IMG/VR virus record: IMGVR_UViG_3300037247_000703
Span: 1-64,000 of that record
Length of the DNA: 64,000 nucleotides
Direction: 5' to 3' (one strand)
Origin: a virus
The notes under the pieces were generated by a model. It was given only the letters and a program-made list of their open reading frames with translations, ran no database searches and was not told the DNA's origin. Below are positions 46,455 to 55,130 of the stretch, piece after piece. The stretch's first letter is position 1, and each line of letters starts with the position of its first letter. Position numbers and translations under genes: made by a program.

Positions 46455-46877
46455 TCACTTGCCTCCGCCGGACAGCGCGCCTTCGAAGGCACAGGCCGCA
46501 TCGCGGAGGATGCCTGCGGTGAACACGGTGCCGGCCGGTCCACGGTTCTGATCTTTCACCCACTCCTTCAGCCTCAAGTATTCGTCCGTCGTGAATCGGT
46601 CTGGTTCCTTGCTGACGGATGCCCTATCATTGGCAACGGCGGCACGGGCGATACACACGACACACGGCGGCAAAAGAACACAGTGGGCGCGTACGTCGCC
46701 GATAGTTGGCACGTCGCGATCTAAACAGCCATGAGCAGCGATCTCTCGTAGCTGTCTTTCCTGTTCGCGCAAGCGTTCCTCGGCCTCGATGAGCAGCTCG
46801 ATGTAGAACTCAGTTTCGTTGTCGCCTTCTTCGCCGCGCCATCGCGCGATTCGGTCTGCAATGCTCATCTCCATCAT
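46455..46877 (-). CDS. Unknown helical protein
   Basis: A 140-aa protein: FYIELLIEAEERLREQERQL, then CVLLPPCVVCIARAA and a C-terminal helix (DEYLRLKEWVKDQNRG). Start ATG 46877 overlaps the radical SAM stop. CxxC in a hydrophobic region is notable. Confidence 0.5.
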   Translation of the reverse strand: MMEMSIADRIARWRGEEGDNETEFYIELLIEAEERLREQERQLREIAAHGCLDRDVPTIGDVRAHCVLLPPCVVCIARAAVANDRASVSKEPDRFTTDEYLRLKEWVKDQNRGPAGTVFTAGILRDAACAFEGALSGGGK

Positions 46878-47878
46878 TCGCCTCCGTCCGGCATCCTGAG
46901 CAGCCGAAGCTGCGATGACTGCCTGCGTTTCAGTTTTCGTGGATTCCACCGAGCCGCGGTCCATTCTTTCCATGGGATCTTTTTGTCGTAGGCGCCGACC
47001 ACCCATCGCTGAAATCCGAGCAGCTCCGGCGTGCGCTCGTAGGGCATCGGATAGGGTCGTGCGCCGAACTCGCGCAGTTGCCGGCGCCGCTTGTTGCGTT
47101 CCGCGTGCGCTTCACCGGGCTCGTAACCAATCAGCATGTACACCATGATGTGATCGGGTTTGACGCCATGCCGAACGAGCGCCTTAAGACCGGCGAACAG
47201 TCGCCCGCGATCTTCCAGTCGATCCCATGCCGTATAGATCCGCCGCGTCTTGAAATCGAGCGAGCGATAGTTCATCGACGCCATCGCGCTCGCGCTCTCG
47301 TCGTCGAGGAAGCGAGCGTTGATGCCTTGCAACAGCGACACCCGGAACGGCCCCGCGTTGATCGCGTCAACGTGCTCACGCCAGTTCGGCTGCCCGAAGA
47401 AGTCGTTGTCTAGGAGGGCCAGATCCCGAGGCCACGGCTCGCCGCGCCACAGTTGCTCGACTGTCTGTGCGGCGCGAACCTTCCCCTCCTTCTGCGGCAC
47501 GACGCAGAACTTGCAACGCAGCCGGCAGCCGCGTTGTGTGAATCCGATCGACGGTCGATAGCTCGGATAGATCGAGTAGTCTTGCACCGCCGTTGTGATG
47601 CCGCGGTCTTCGAGTGAGCCCGATACGCTCCATCCGGTTCCGCCCAGAATCGCGCTTGGGTATTCGCGCAGGACCGCATCGGCGACGGGCCGCGTCTTCA
47701 GGAAGATCAGCGAGCCGTAAACGCGGTCAAACTCGTCGCCGAAACGACGGCACACGGTGGACGCGTTGCCGGCCTTGCGCAACTCTACGTCATCACCGAG
47801 AGCGCGGTGATGCGCAGCGATTCGCATCAAGGCAACGTTCGGCAACTTGCCATCGAGCTGCAAGAGCAACACCTTCAC
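46874..47878 (-). CDS. Radical SAM protein
   Basis: A 334-aa protein. C118, C122 and C125 (GCRLRCKFCVVPQKEG) form the CxxxCxxC Fe-S motif. N-terminal residues 1-105 (VLLLQLDGKLPNVALMRIAA, DRVYGSLIFLKT) resemble the Rossmann-like domain of the B12-binding/radical SAM class, and an LLDNDFFGQPNW strand follows the cluster. The reaction is unknown; methylthiolation or base/protein modification is possible. Co-localised with the Gp88-like protein and the MazG-like enzyme. Confidence 0.8.
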   Translation of the reverse strand: MKVLLLQLDGKLPNVALMRIAAHHRALGDDVELRKAGNASTVCRRFGDEFDRVYGSLIFLKTRPVADAVLREYPSAILGGTGWSVSGSLEDRGITTAVQDYSIYPSYRPSIGFTQRGCRLRCKFCVVPQKEGKVRAAQTVEQLWRGEPWPRDLALLDNDFFGQPNWREHVDAINAGPFRVSLLQGINARFLDDESASAMASMNYRSLDFKTRRIYTAWDRLEDRGRLFAGLKALVRHGVKPDHIMVYMLIGYEPGEAHAERNKRRRQLREFGARPYPMPYERTPELLGFQRWVVGAYDKKIPWKEWTAARWNPRKLKRRQSSQLRLLRMPDGGE

Positions 47879-48186
47879 TAGTCCGCGCCTCCGTCTTCCG
47901 ACATCATCTTCGTCGCCTTGCTGATGCGGTCACCGAGTGCGGTGATCAGCAACACCGACAGCAGCTCCCACGGTCCGATACGTTTGCTCTTGCGCGGCCA
48001 GCCGCGGATCCGCCCGCGCTTCCACACCTTGTTCGTGTTCTTGGAGTAGTGCGCGCCCTTGTAGATTTCGAATAGGTAGTTACCGCGCATGCTATCGCCG
48101 CTGCCGTCGTTGATGATGTGCGCGCGGCCAAGGTCAATGACATCGCCCTTGCCGGCACGATGGAACTCTAGCTTGATGACGATCAC
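47878..48186 (-). CDS. Conserved phage protein, unknown
   Basis: A 102-aa protein: IVIKLEFHRAGKGDVIDLGR, AHIINDGSGDSMRGNYLFEI, then GRIRGWPRKSKRIGPWELLS. The RGNY...W-x-L-L pattern recurs in hypothetical proteins of many phages. Shares one base with the radical SAM start. Confidence 0.6.
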   Translation of the reverse strand: MIVIKLEFHRAGKGDVIDLGRAHIINDGSGDSMRGNYLFEIYKGAHYSKNTNKVWKRGRIRGWPRKSKRIGPWELLSVLLITALGDRISKATKMMSEDGGAD

Positions 48187-48189
48187 CGT

Positions 48190-48462
48190 CTACTGACCCT
48201 TGAGCGCCGCGCGCGCCTCGAACGATGCGTTATCGCAATCCTTCTCGACCTCGCTCAGAGAGTCGGACAGATTCTCAACGTCATCGGGATCGGGGCCGCC
48301 TTGTCGTTGTGCTGCCCCCGCCTTGCGCGATATCTCGTCGAGCGCATCCGCTGCGCTGTCGAGCGCGGTAGTCAGGTCGTCGATGCGATCTACGATCTCA
48401 CCGGCATCGTGCCATTCGCCTTCGACGTGAATTCTAACTTCTGTGTCGCCATCAGTTGCCAT
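48190..48462 (-). CDS. Small acidic coiled-coil protein
   Basis: A 90-aa protein: VRIHVEGEWHDAGEIVDRID, ALDSAADALDEISRKAGAAQ. Starts with a short strand, then helices; strongly acidic. Start at ATG 48462. Confidence 0.55.
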   Translation of the reverse strand: MATDGDTEVRIHVEGEWHDAGEIVDRIDDLTTALDSAADALDEISRKAGAAQRQGGPDPDDVENLSDSLSEVEKDCDNASFEARAALKGQ

Positions 48463-48487
48463 CGTCGTCGCCCTTCGTTGTAGTTGA

Positions 48488-48649
48488 CTACGTTTTGCTC
48501 TCAGCAAACATGACGAATTGTTCGAACCAGTCTGGCTCGCCCTGATCTTCAACTTTTGCTTCGGGATACTTTCGGTTGCATTCATCGATGTAGGCGTTGA
48601 ACTCGTCCACATCCTTGTGAAGCTGTTTGATGAACTCGATCTTCGTCAT
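48488..48649 (-). CDS. Tiny acidic protein
   Basis: A 53-aa protein translated by hand: KIEFIKQLHKDVDEFNAYID, NRKYPEAKVEDQGEPDWFEQ. Helical, with AAGGGA upstream of the ATG. Unknown. Confidence 0.5.
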   Translation of the reverse strand: MTKIEFIKQLHKDVDEFNAYIDECNRKYPEAKVEDQGEPDWFEQFVMFAESKT

Positions 48650-48663
48650 CGTCGCCGTCCCTT

Positions 48664-50451
48664 CTATCCCTCTAGAAAAAGCATGTCGGCCGCCGTGGTT
48701 TTACTCGGCGCCGAGTAGATGACCAGCCCCAGGCTTCGAAGCTGGCCGCGCAGATTGTTGAAGTTGCCGGACGTCTTGCGGTAGTCCGCTTGCTCAGCGA
48801 GTTCCTCGTTGGACAGGCCATCCGGCCAATGCTCAAGGAGCGGCGCGAGCAGTCGCCGCTGTGACGCCGTCACCATGCCGAGAACGGTCTGATGCAGTTC
48901 CTCGGTCGTCGGCAGCTTCTCGGGCCTGTTCGCCAGAGCGGCGCCCTCAACCGTGAGTTCTGTCTTGCCGCTCACGTACTGCACGAACCCCTTTGCCTTG
49001 AGCTTGCCTCGGAGGTTGTGGAAGTTTCCGCTCGTTGGTTTGTACCTTGCGAAAAACGCCATCGAGAAGTGATTCGCCGGCTTGATGCCGATGCTTTCGA
49101 GGCGCGCGAGCGAGTCGAGCAGCCGTTGCTCCGACTTGTTAATGTCATTCGCCTCCGAGTCTTGCTGCGGGCCAGCGGGTGCACGCGCAGGCGCGGTCGT
49201 GCGCCGCTGTTTTGTCGCCGCCTCTCTCGCTTCAGGATTCGATGCCTTCAACTTGGCTAGCGTGGCCTGCGCCTTCGCGATACGCGCCGAGAGCGTCTTC
49301 AAGGTGCCGGCCGCATCAGTCAGCAGCCGTGTTGACGTGTCCATGTCGCCCATCACGCCGGACACAAGCTCGGTCATGTCTTCGAAATCTTCGACCTCGA
49401 ACGGGGTGAGGATCTGAACGATGGCTTCGGCTTCGTGCTTCTCGTTCGCAAGCCCGCGCTCTAGCTCAGCGATGCGCTTCTGTTGCGCGCGCACCTTCTT
49501 CGCGAGTTCTTTCGGGTCGGTCTCTTTGGCCTTTTCGATCGTGGCTTCGAGCGCCTCGCGAATGCTGCCGACGTTGATCTCGGACAGTTTCGGGGGTGGT
49601 TTGTCTTCCTGCCCGAACTCGGGTGTCGCGCTAGCGTCGTAGGTCCACTTCTTCGAGATTTTTACTTGCTCGAAGATGCGGCGACGGGGGGACCATATGA
49701 ACGCCTCGCCCTTCGCGAGTTCATCGAGCGTGCCCCACCAATCGTCACCGGAGAGCGACTTCGCTACCTCATTGACCCATTCGCGCACCGCTTTCTTTTC
49801 GTGCTTCCCGACGAGTTGCAACACGATGAGGTTCTGCGCTTGGTTGAGTACGTCTTTGTTGACCGACTGCGGACGCTGATCCATCAGCGTGAGCCCGATG
49901 CCGTAGTTCCGGCCACGCCGCGCGATGTCCTCGATGGCACCGAGCATGCGCGCTGCGCCTTCGTCGCCTTTACGCAGGGTCTGCGGCACGAACACGCGCG
50001 CCTCTTCGAGCATCAGATTGACTGCCGATCTGTTCTTGCGCTTCATCACGAAGAACTCTTCCGCGAAGTCCGCCATCCAACGACGCATGTGCGACTTGCG
50101 GAAGTGCGAGACGTCGATGACCGCGCTGATCCTCTCTTTGACGAGAAGCCTCGCCACCTCGGCGCCAGACTCCTTGGGTAGCGGCAGGTCGCCTTGATCG
50201 CCGCCGAAGATCGGTATGTCGAGTCCGCGCCCCTTGCCGTTGGCCTTGAGGCGCAAGCCGTACCAGTTGCCGACTGGCTCGACCGCGATGAACTGCGCGC
50301 CTAGCCGGTGCATCTCTTCGGCGTACCGGCCGCCCGTGTAGGTCTTGCCCGAGCCCGAGATGCCCATGATGGCCGTGACCTCAGTGATGATCGATGGCGG
50401 CAGTTGCAGCCATCGACCGCCGCGCTTCGCGAGCTTGATGATCTCTCCCAT
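48664..50451 (-). CDS. HerA/FtsK-like ATPase with two C-terminal winged-helix repeats
   Basis: A 595-aa protein of the HerA/DUF87 class. Walker A GISGSGKT (30-37), IISAVIDVSHF-like Walker B region, VNLMLEEARVFVP, arginine-rich finger (RRGRNYGIGLTLMDQRP, a hallmark of HerA-type ATPases). Residues about 300-440 are a coiled coil. Two matching C-terminal units follow: YKPTSGNFHNLRGKLKAKGF and YRKTSGNFNNLRGQLRSLGL, both helix-turn-helix-like. It probably translocates DNA at a site the HTHs recognise. It lies next to the replication genes; packaging is handled separately by TerL. Confidence 0.75.
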   Translation of the reverse strand: MGEIIKLAKRGGRWLQLPPSIITEVTAIMGISGSGKTYTGGRYAEEMHRLGAQFIAVEPVGNWYGLRLKANGKGRGLDIPIFGGDQGDLPLPKESGAEVARLLVKERISAVIDVSHFRKSHMRRWMADFAEEFFVMKRKNRSAVNLMLEEARVFVPQTLRKGDEGAARMLGAIEDIARRGRNYGIGLTLMDQRPQSVNKDVLNQAQNLIVLQLVGKHEKKAVREWVNEVAKSLSGDDWWGTLDELAKGEAFIWSPRRRIFEQVKISKKWTYDASATPEFGQEDKPPPKLSEINVGSIREALEATIEKAKETDPKELAKKVRAQQKRIAELERGLANEKHEAEAIVQILTPFEVEDFEDMTELVSGVMGDMDTSTRLLTDAAGTLKTLSARIAKAQATLAKLKASNPEAREAATKQRRTTAPARAPAGPQQDSEANDINKSEQRLLDSLARLESIGIKPANHFSMAFFARYKPTSGNFHNLRGKLKAKGFVQYVSGKTELTVEGAALANRPEKLPTTEELHQTVLGMVTASQRRLLAPLLEHWPDGLSNEELAEQADYRKTSGNFNNLRGQLRSLGLVIYSAPSKTTAADMLFLEG

Positions 50452-50463
50452 CGTCGTTCTCCC

Positions 50464-51135
50464 CTATCTCTCGATCGTCAACGCCCACAGCCCGTCATCG
50501 CGCTCCGACCACTCGCCGATATTGATGCTCTTGCCATTGCCGTCTTCGATCTCGACAAAGCGGGCGGGCGCATGCGAGGGCGGACCGTCGAAGACGATGA
50601 CGATCTTGTCGGGCTTGGGCTCCGGGCTGTGCCTGTTTCGAAGATCGGGATGCTCCTGCTCGATCATCTTGAGCGCGGTGTCAACCTGATGAACGCGAAG
50701 CTGTGGCGCGATACCGCTGAGCCATTGGTGCACGTTGGTGATCAGGCCAAGCGCGAGCAGCAATCGGCTGCCGGTATTCACGGGCACGTCGTGCAACTTC
50801 TCTCCCATGCGCAAGGTGGCGAGCGAATTCTCGATGTGCTTTCGCACGTTGTCGATCAGGTCGTAGGACAGCGCCGCGTGTAACTCGGCCTCGACCTGTT
50901 CGAGCGCATCAGCCACGGCGCGCAAGCCCTTCGTCGCTCGCGCGAATGGCGTCGGGCCTTCGAACGGTGCCATGAGCCAGCCGGCGAGCATCGGCGCCGC
51001 GGCACCGGGGAACCAGACGCGGCCCGCCGCTTCTTCGTCATTCGAGATCAGCTCGATGCCATCGTCGAGCCGTCGGGCGACGATCGTGCTATTGCCGTCA
51101 TCGCTCGACCATACGGTGATCAGTTCATTGCTCAT
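50464..51135 (-). CDS. Unknown protein next to the primase-helicase
   Basis: A 223-aa protein: N-terminal strands (ITVWSSDDGNSTIVARRLDD), long helices (ATKGLRAVADALEQVEAELH, NVRKHIENSLATLRMGEKLH), C-terminal strands (KIVIVFDGPPSHAPARFVEI). No motif. Overlaps the primase start by 4 bp, so the two proteins are probably made together. Confidence 0.55.
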   Translation of the reverse strand: MSNELITVWSSDDGNSTIVARRLDDGIELISNDEEAAGRVWFPGAAAPMLAGWLMAPFEGPTPFARATKGLRAVADALEQVEAELHAALSYDLIDNVRKHIENSLATLRMGEKLHDVPVNTGSRLLLALGLITNVHQWLSGIAPQLRVHQVDTALKMIEQEHPDLRNRHSPEPKPDKIVIVFDGPPSHAPARFVEIEDGNGKSINIGEWSERDDGLWALTIER

Positions 51136-54100
51136 TTGCTTTCTCCGTCAACGCCGTCTAGCTCGGCTTGGAAGCCCCATGATTTTTCGTTCTCGACAGG
51201 GAACGGCTCGATATCGAGACCGTTCGGAATCTCGTCGACCTTGATGCGCAAGCATCGCCGGATCGACTCGGCGAGCTTCACGCGCGCATCGTTGCGCTTG
51301 ATGTAGGAGCCGCGCTCGATCTTCTCGCGGATGACTCGGCGCAATGCGCGCAAGCCGTTCGTCGCGTCTTCTAGCCCTTGCTTCTTCCGCTCGCGCAGGT
51401 ACACGCCGTAAGCGGTCTGAACGTGCAGCGCGATCTCCCCGTCGATGCCGGCGTAGTGAATGCCCTCGCGCAACGTGCCTTCCTGCGCGCATGCCGACAG
51501 CGATTCGAGAAACTGATCGAAGACGTCTTTCGCCCCGGCCTCGCCTTCAAGGAAGTCGTCACATTGGTAGGCGATCGCCGCCTGGAAGTCGGGGTCGGGC
51601 AACGAGACGCCTAGATTCTCACCGAAGCTCTGATAGGCGATCAGCCCGAACGCCATGACGACGAGATTGTCGATCACGCGACCGGGCACGTCTTCGGCGC
51701 CGCTGATGATGCTCTTGCCGTCGTCATCGGCTTGGGCGAGAAACTTGTTCGTAATCGACCGCGCCGCGTCGAGCCAGTCACCGAACGGCGCCTGCACCGC
51801 GAACTGGATCATCGGCAAGGCGAGCGCGCCCAAGTCGGCACGCCGGCAGATCGCGAACGCGCGGTGATGCTCGGGTGAGAGTTCGATCGTGTTCTTGTTC
51901 GGTGACGAACACAGGATACGCTCGGCGACGGCGGGGTCATGGTCGGGCTTGTTCTCGCCTGTGACGGACAGCGGCGCCGCGAGCACGTAGTTCGCCAGCG
52001 TCAGATCCGGCCGCCCACGCGATTCGGTCTCGCCACCATAGACGCGCCGCACGTAACGCATCAGTCGGTTGACGTTGCGCTTGAGCATGTCCGCCGGCTT
52101 GTACTCGTCGAGAACGATCGGCACGCCGTTCGTCGAGCTGAGCAGTCGCAGCATCGAGAACTCGGTCTCGGTCGCCGAGAACGGCTCGGCGTCGGTGACG
52201 CCATGAATACGCCAGAAGATTAGTTGCAGCGACGTCTTACCCGAGCCCTGTGTGCCCCAGTTCCACAGAATCGGAAAGTGACCCATCGCATCGGTGATCG
52301 GCTTGCGGAACGGCGCCGCGAAGTACCAGCCAATCAGCGGTAGCATCACGGCCGGCGTGTTGAGCTTCATCAGGTTTGGCAAGACCTCGGCCGCGATCTC
52401 CTTGACCTTCGCTTCGTCGACGACGGTGTACTTGACGCGCGCCGCGAGTGGGGAGCCGTTGGCGACGTAGGCAAGTTTTTCGTCGGCCTCGATGCCGTTC
52501 GGTCCGATGATGCCTTCCGGTGTAATCCATCGAACGTCACCACTAGCGCCGTTGGCGTACCACCCGAGCATGGTCGAGCCCGTGCGCTTCACAACGTCGG
52601 CGTCGGCGACGATGCGCAGGAGGCCCTGAACCTGATCGTCATTGCCGGTCCATTGCAGGTCAGGCGAGATCCGCGTGATCGCCGCGAGGAATTGCCGCCG
52701 GCCCTGCCATGCGTTCGGCGGGAAGGCCACGCCCTTGATCGTCTTGTTCTTGTCCGTGATGATGTCGCCTGTGATCTGCTCGACCCCCTCGACGCTCACG
52801 CGCTCGGTCGGGGTGATCTTGAACGACGACAAGACAACCATGTCGCCATCCATGTTATGCGTGAAGTAGAAGTTCACGCCCTCGACGATCTCGCCCTTGA
52901 GCCGTTCGCGTTTGTCTTCTTCTTCCTTCGCGGCATCGCGCTTCTTCTTCTTTAGGAACTCGGCGCGGTCGCGAATCAGTTTCTTGACGTCAGCCTTGCC
53001 GACCTTGAACCGCTTGGCGATCGTCGCGATGTATCCGGTCTGCTCGATGGCCGCCATGCCGACGAGTACATCGATCGCCGGTTCGAGCTTGCGGCCGATC
53101 TGGCTTGGCTCGGTCGCAGGCGACACGCGCTCGATCAGGTACTCGGGCAACCGTGTCGCGTGTTCGAGCACGCTGAGCAGCTCAGTGCCGCTGTTGGCGC
53201 GCAGGAACTCGTTGACGTCGATTTTGTCTACGCCATCGGGCTTCGGCAGTTGTGCGAGCCGTGCATCGACGCCAGCCGCGAACAGAATCGATGCCGTCTT
53301 GACGGCGCCCTTTTCGCCCGCGCCGCTGTCTTCGGCGTCGTTGCAGATGACGAGCCGCTTGACGCGCTTGGCGAGCTTGACGAGTTTCTCGGTATCCTTG
53401 TCGCGGAAGCGAACGGTGACGGGCGAGATACATGGGATGCCGACTTGTTGTGCGCTGATGCAATCGGTCACGCCCTCAGTGACGAGCCCGACGTCGATGA
53501 CTCCGGTGAACGCGTCTTCGTTGTAGAAGATCGAGTTCTCGATGTGGTCGCTCACGTAGGGGTGCTTCTCGCTGTGCGTCAGTAGCTTTTTGTACTTCGC
53601 CAGCTCGTGAGGGTCATCGCCCGAGTACGGCTCGCACCGCCGCGCGATGGCGTACTTCGGCATGCCGTGCTTCCAATAGGGGAAGACGATCCGATCCGCG
53701 AAAAAATCGACGATTTTTCCATTTCGGAATTTGATGAACAGCCCCGACGCGAGGCACTGATCCTCTTCGAACCCCTCCCCCTTCAGATACTCGAACAGCC
53801 GACCGTTGCGCCCCTTGTGATCGACCTGCGGCCCCGCCCATCCGAGCATCAATCGATCGATCGTCTCGTCGATGAAGCCATAGTGATCGCGCAAGACCTC
53901 GTTGCGGATCTTGCTCGGTAGCGCGTTGTGGTAGTAGATGAACGCCGCTTCCAGTACCTTGCCGATCGCGTGCTGCGCGACGTAGCGCGCCTCCTGCTCG
54001 GCGGTGCGCTCCATGCGTTCGACGCCGTAGCGGTCGGCGAGGTAGTCGGCCGCAGCCATGAACGACCATCCGCGGATCTCTTGCAGCCACGAGAACACGT

Positions 54101-54287
54101 CGCCGCCTCGGTCGCCGCCGAAGTCGCGCCACGTCCCGTTAGGCCATGCGATCAGCGACGGCCAATCAGCAGCGCCGCGGTATACGTTGCCGCTTTCGGT
54201 TAGTCCAGTGACGTCTTCGAGCATGACCTCGAACAGGTTGGCCCGTTCGCGGATCTTCTCGATGTAGTCTTTGAACTCGACCGACAC
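51132..54287 (-). CDS. Primase-helicase fusion with degenerate zinc-binding domain
   Basis: A 1051-aa protein. Residues 1-90 align with the DnaG zinc-binding domain (ESGNVYRGAADWPSLIAWPN, GTWRDFGGDRGGDVFSWL) but the zinc Cys/His ligands are replaced. About 150-260 is the catalytic N-part, with a TOPRIM core at 265-325 (LVTEGVTDCISAQQVGIPC, RLVICNDAEDSG; candidate E271, D317, D320). Residues about 670-735 carry a helicase Walker A (GTQGSGKT, 678-685) and Walker B (IVLDE, 724-728), with further AAA-like motifs to about 900. This joins RNA priming and unwinding in one chain, like T7 gp4 but much longer. Alternative: an inactive primase half used as a loader. Confidence 0.8.
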   Translation of the reverse strand: MSVEFKDYIEKIRERANLFEVMLEDVTGLTESGNVYRGAADWPSLIAWPNGTWRDFGGDRGGDVFSWLQEIRGWSFMAAADYLADRYGVERMERTAEQEARYVAQHAIGKVLEAAFIYYHNALPSKIRNEVLRDHYGFIDETIDRLMLGWAGPQVDHKGRNGRLFEYLKGEGFEEDQCLASGLFIKFRNGKIVDFFADRIVFPYWKHGMPKYAIARRCEPYSGDDPHELAKYKKLLTHSEKHPYVSDHIENSIFYNEDAFTGVIDVGLVTEGVTDCISAQQVGIPCISPVTVRFRDKDTEKLVKLAKRVKRLVICNDAEDSGAGEKGAVKTASILFAAGVDARLAQLPKPDGVDKIDVNEFLRANSGTELLSVLEHATRLPEYLIERVSPATEPSQIGRKLEPAIDVLVGMAAIEQTGYIATIAKRFKVGKADVKKLIRDRAEFLKKKKRDAAKEEEDKRERLKGEIVEGVNFYFTHNMDGDMVVLSSFKITPTERVSVEGVEQITGDIITDKNKTIKGVAFPPNAWQGRRQFLAAITRISPDLQWTGNDDQVQGLLRIVADADVVKRTGSTMLGWYANGASGDVRWITPEGIIGPNGIEADEKLAYVANGSPLAARVKYTVVDEAKVKEIAAEVLPNLMKLNTPAVMLPLIGWYFAAPFRKPITDAMGHFPILWNWGTQGSGKTSLQLIFWRIHGVTDAEPFSATETEFSMLRLLSSTNGVPIVLDEYKPADMLKRNVNRLMRYVRRVYGGETESRGRPDLTLANYVLAAPLSVTGENKPDHDPAVAERILCSSPNKNTIELSPEHHRAFAICRRADLGALALPMIQFAVQAPFGDWLDAARSITNKFLAQADDDGKSIISGAEDVPGRVIDNLVVMAFGLIAYQSFGENLGVSLPDPDFQAAIAYQCDDFLEGEAGAKDVFDQFLESLSACAQEGTLREGIHYAGIDGEIALHVQTAYGVYLRERKKQGLEDATNGLRALRRVIREKIERGSYIKRNDARVKLAESIRRCLRIKVDEIPNGLDIEPFPVENEKSWGFQAELDGVDGESK

Positions 54288-54292
54288 AGTGT

Positions 54293-54583
54293 TCAGTTCT
54301 CTGTGGTCAACATGGGGAACATTGGTTGCGCGAGATCGCGGCGCATCTCGTCGCCGAACTCTCGCAGCCCGACTAAGCCGTGCACGCTGTGAAGCTGTCG
54401 CAACGAATAGCAGATTCGCACTACCTCTTCGCGCGGTATTTCGTTGGCGTATCGGTCTGCAATGGCTTTAGCGAAGGCTTCATACGACTCGACGAACGCA
54501 TCGATCTGTGCGCAGATTTGATCCACGAGATCGATCGTGATGATCGAAATCGTGCCGCGCAGCATGATGGTTTCATAGGTCAT
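54293..54583 (-). CDS. Small helical protein
   Basis: A 96-aa protein: TISIITIDLVDQICAQIDAF, VESYEAFAKAIADRYANEI, then EVVRICYSLRQLHSVHGLVG. Helix bundle. The start may be the next Met (MLRGT). Unknown. Confidence 0.5.
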   Translation of the reverse strand: MTYETIMLRGTISIITIDLVDQICAQIDAFVESYEAFAKAIADRYANEIPREEVVRICYSLRQLHSVHGLVGLREFGDEMRRDLAQPMFPMLTTEN

Positions 54584-54858
54584 CCGCGCAGCTTGTCGGC
54601 GAAGTGCTTGTTGACTCTGCCCGCCTCGTAGCCGGGCAACTCGCTAACCGGTTGCTTGAGCGCGTTGTCGCTATCCCACGGCACGGGTGTCGGTGCCTCT
54701 GTGATCTGATCGACGCAGCACTGACCGATGTTGACCTCGCGCTCCGTCTCCGAGCCGAACGAATCGCGATAGTGCTTCAGTCGCTTGGCGGTGATGACCT
54801 TGACTGGTCGTTCTCCTGCCGGCCGTACCTTGCCACAGTTGTCGCATCGAAAGCTCAC
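54580..54858 (-). CDS. Zinc protein, unknown
   Basis: A 92-aa protein from GTG 54858, overlapping the upstream stop: VSFRCDNCGKVRPAGERPVK, then NIGQCCVDQITEAP. A CDNCGK knuckle plus a CC pair suggests one zinc site. Reminiscent of phage DUF-type ribbon proteins. Confidence 0.55.
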   Translation of the reverse strand: MSFRCDNCGKVRPAGERPVKVITAKRLKHYRDSFGSETEREVNIGQCCVDQITEAPTPVPWDSDNALKQPVSELPGYEAGRVNKHFADKLRG

Positions 54859-55130
54859 GTTTTCCTCCGTAGTAGTTTGCGCAGCATCGAGGCCGCGTCG
54901 GCGCATCGGTCCTGTGCATCGCCTTGTGTGATGTCTTCCAGGGTCGCGAGCACGTCGATGATCGCGTCGTCGTGTTTGATGATTTCTCCGCAGGAGTCGC
55001 ATACGCCATCGGTAAGCATGCGCACGTCGCCGCACATCGAGCACCGTGGGATCGACTTGGCCCGGATCGGCTCGCGCTCGCTCTCGCCATCGGGACAAAC
55101 GACCGCGAGGATCAACGGGAGCTTCTTCAC
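54855..55130 (-). CDS. Zinc-ribbon protein with helical tail
   Basis: A 91-aa protein: RCSMCGDVRMLTDGVCDSCG forms a ribbon about residues 30-48, followed by helices (DDAIIDVLATLEDITQGDAQ). First 20 residues (KLPLILAVVCPDG) are hydrophobic, more like a strand than a signal. Confidence 0.6.
   Translation of the reverse strand: MKKLPLILAVVCPDGESEREPIRAKSIPRCSMCGDVRMLTDGVCDSCGEIIKHDDAIIDVLATLEDITQGDAQDRCADAASMLRKLLRRKT

Noticed and set aside
54580-55098. Longer starts of small minus-strand genes
   Set aside because: The extended N-termini are Arg-rich and overlap neighbours extensively; GTG/ATG starts overlapping the upstream stop by 4 bp are consistent across the operon.
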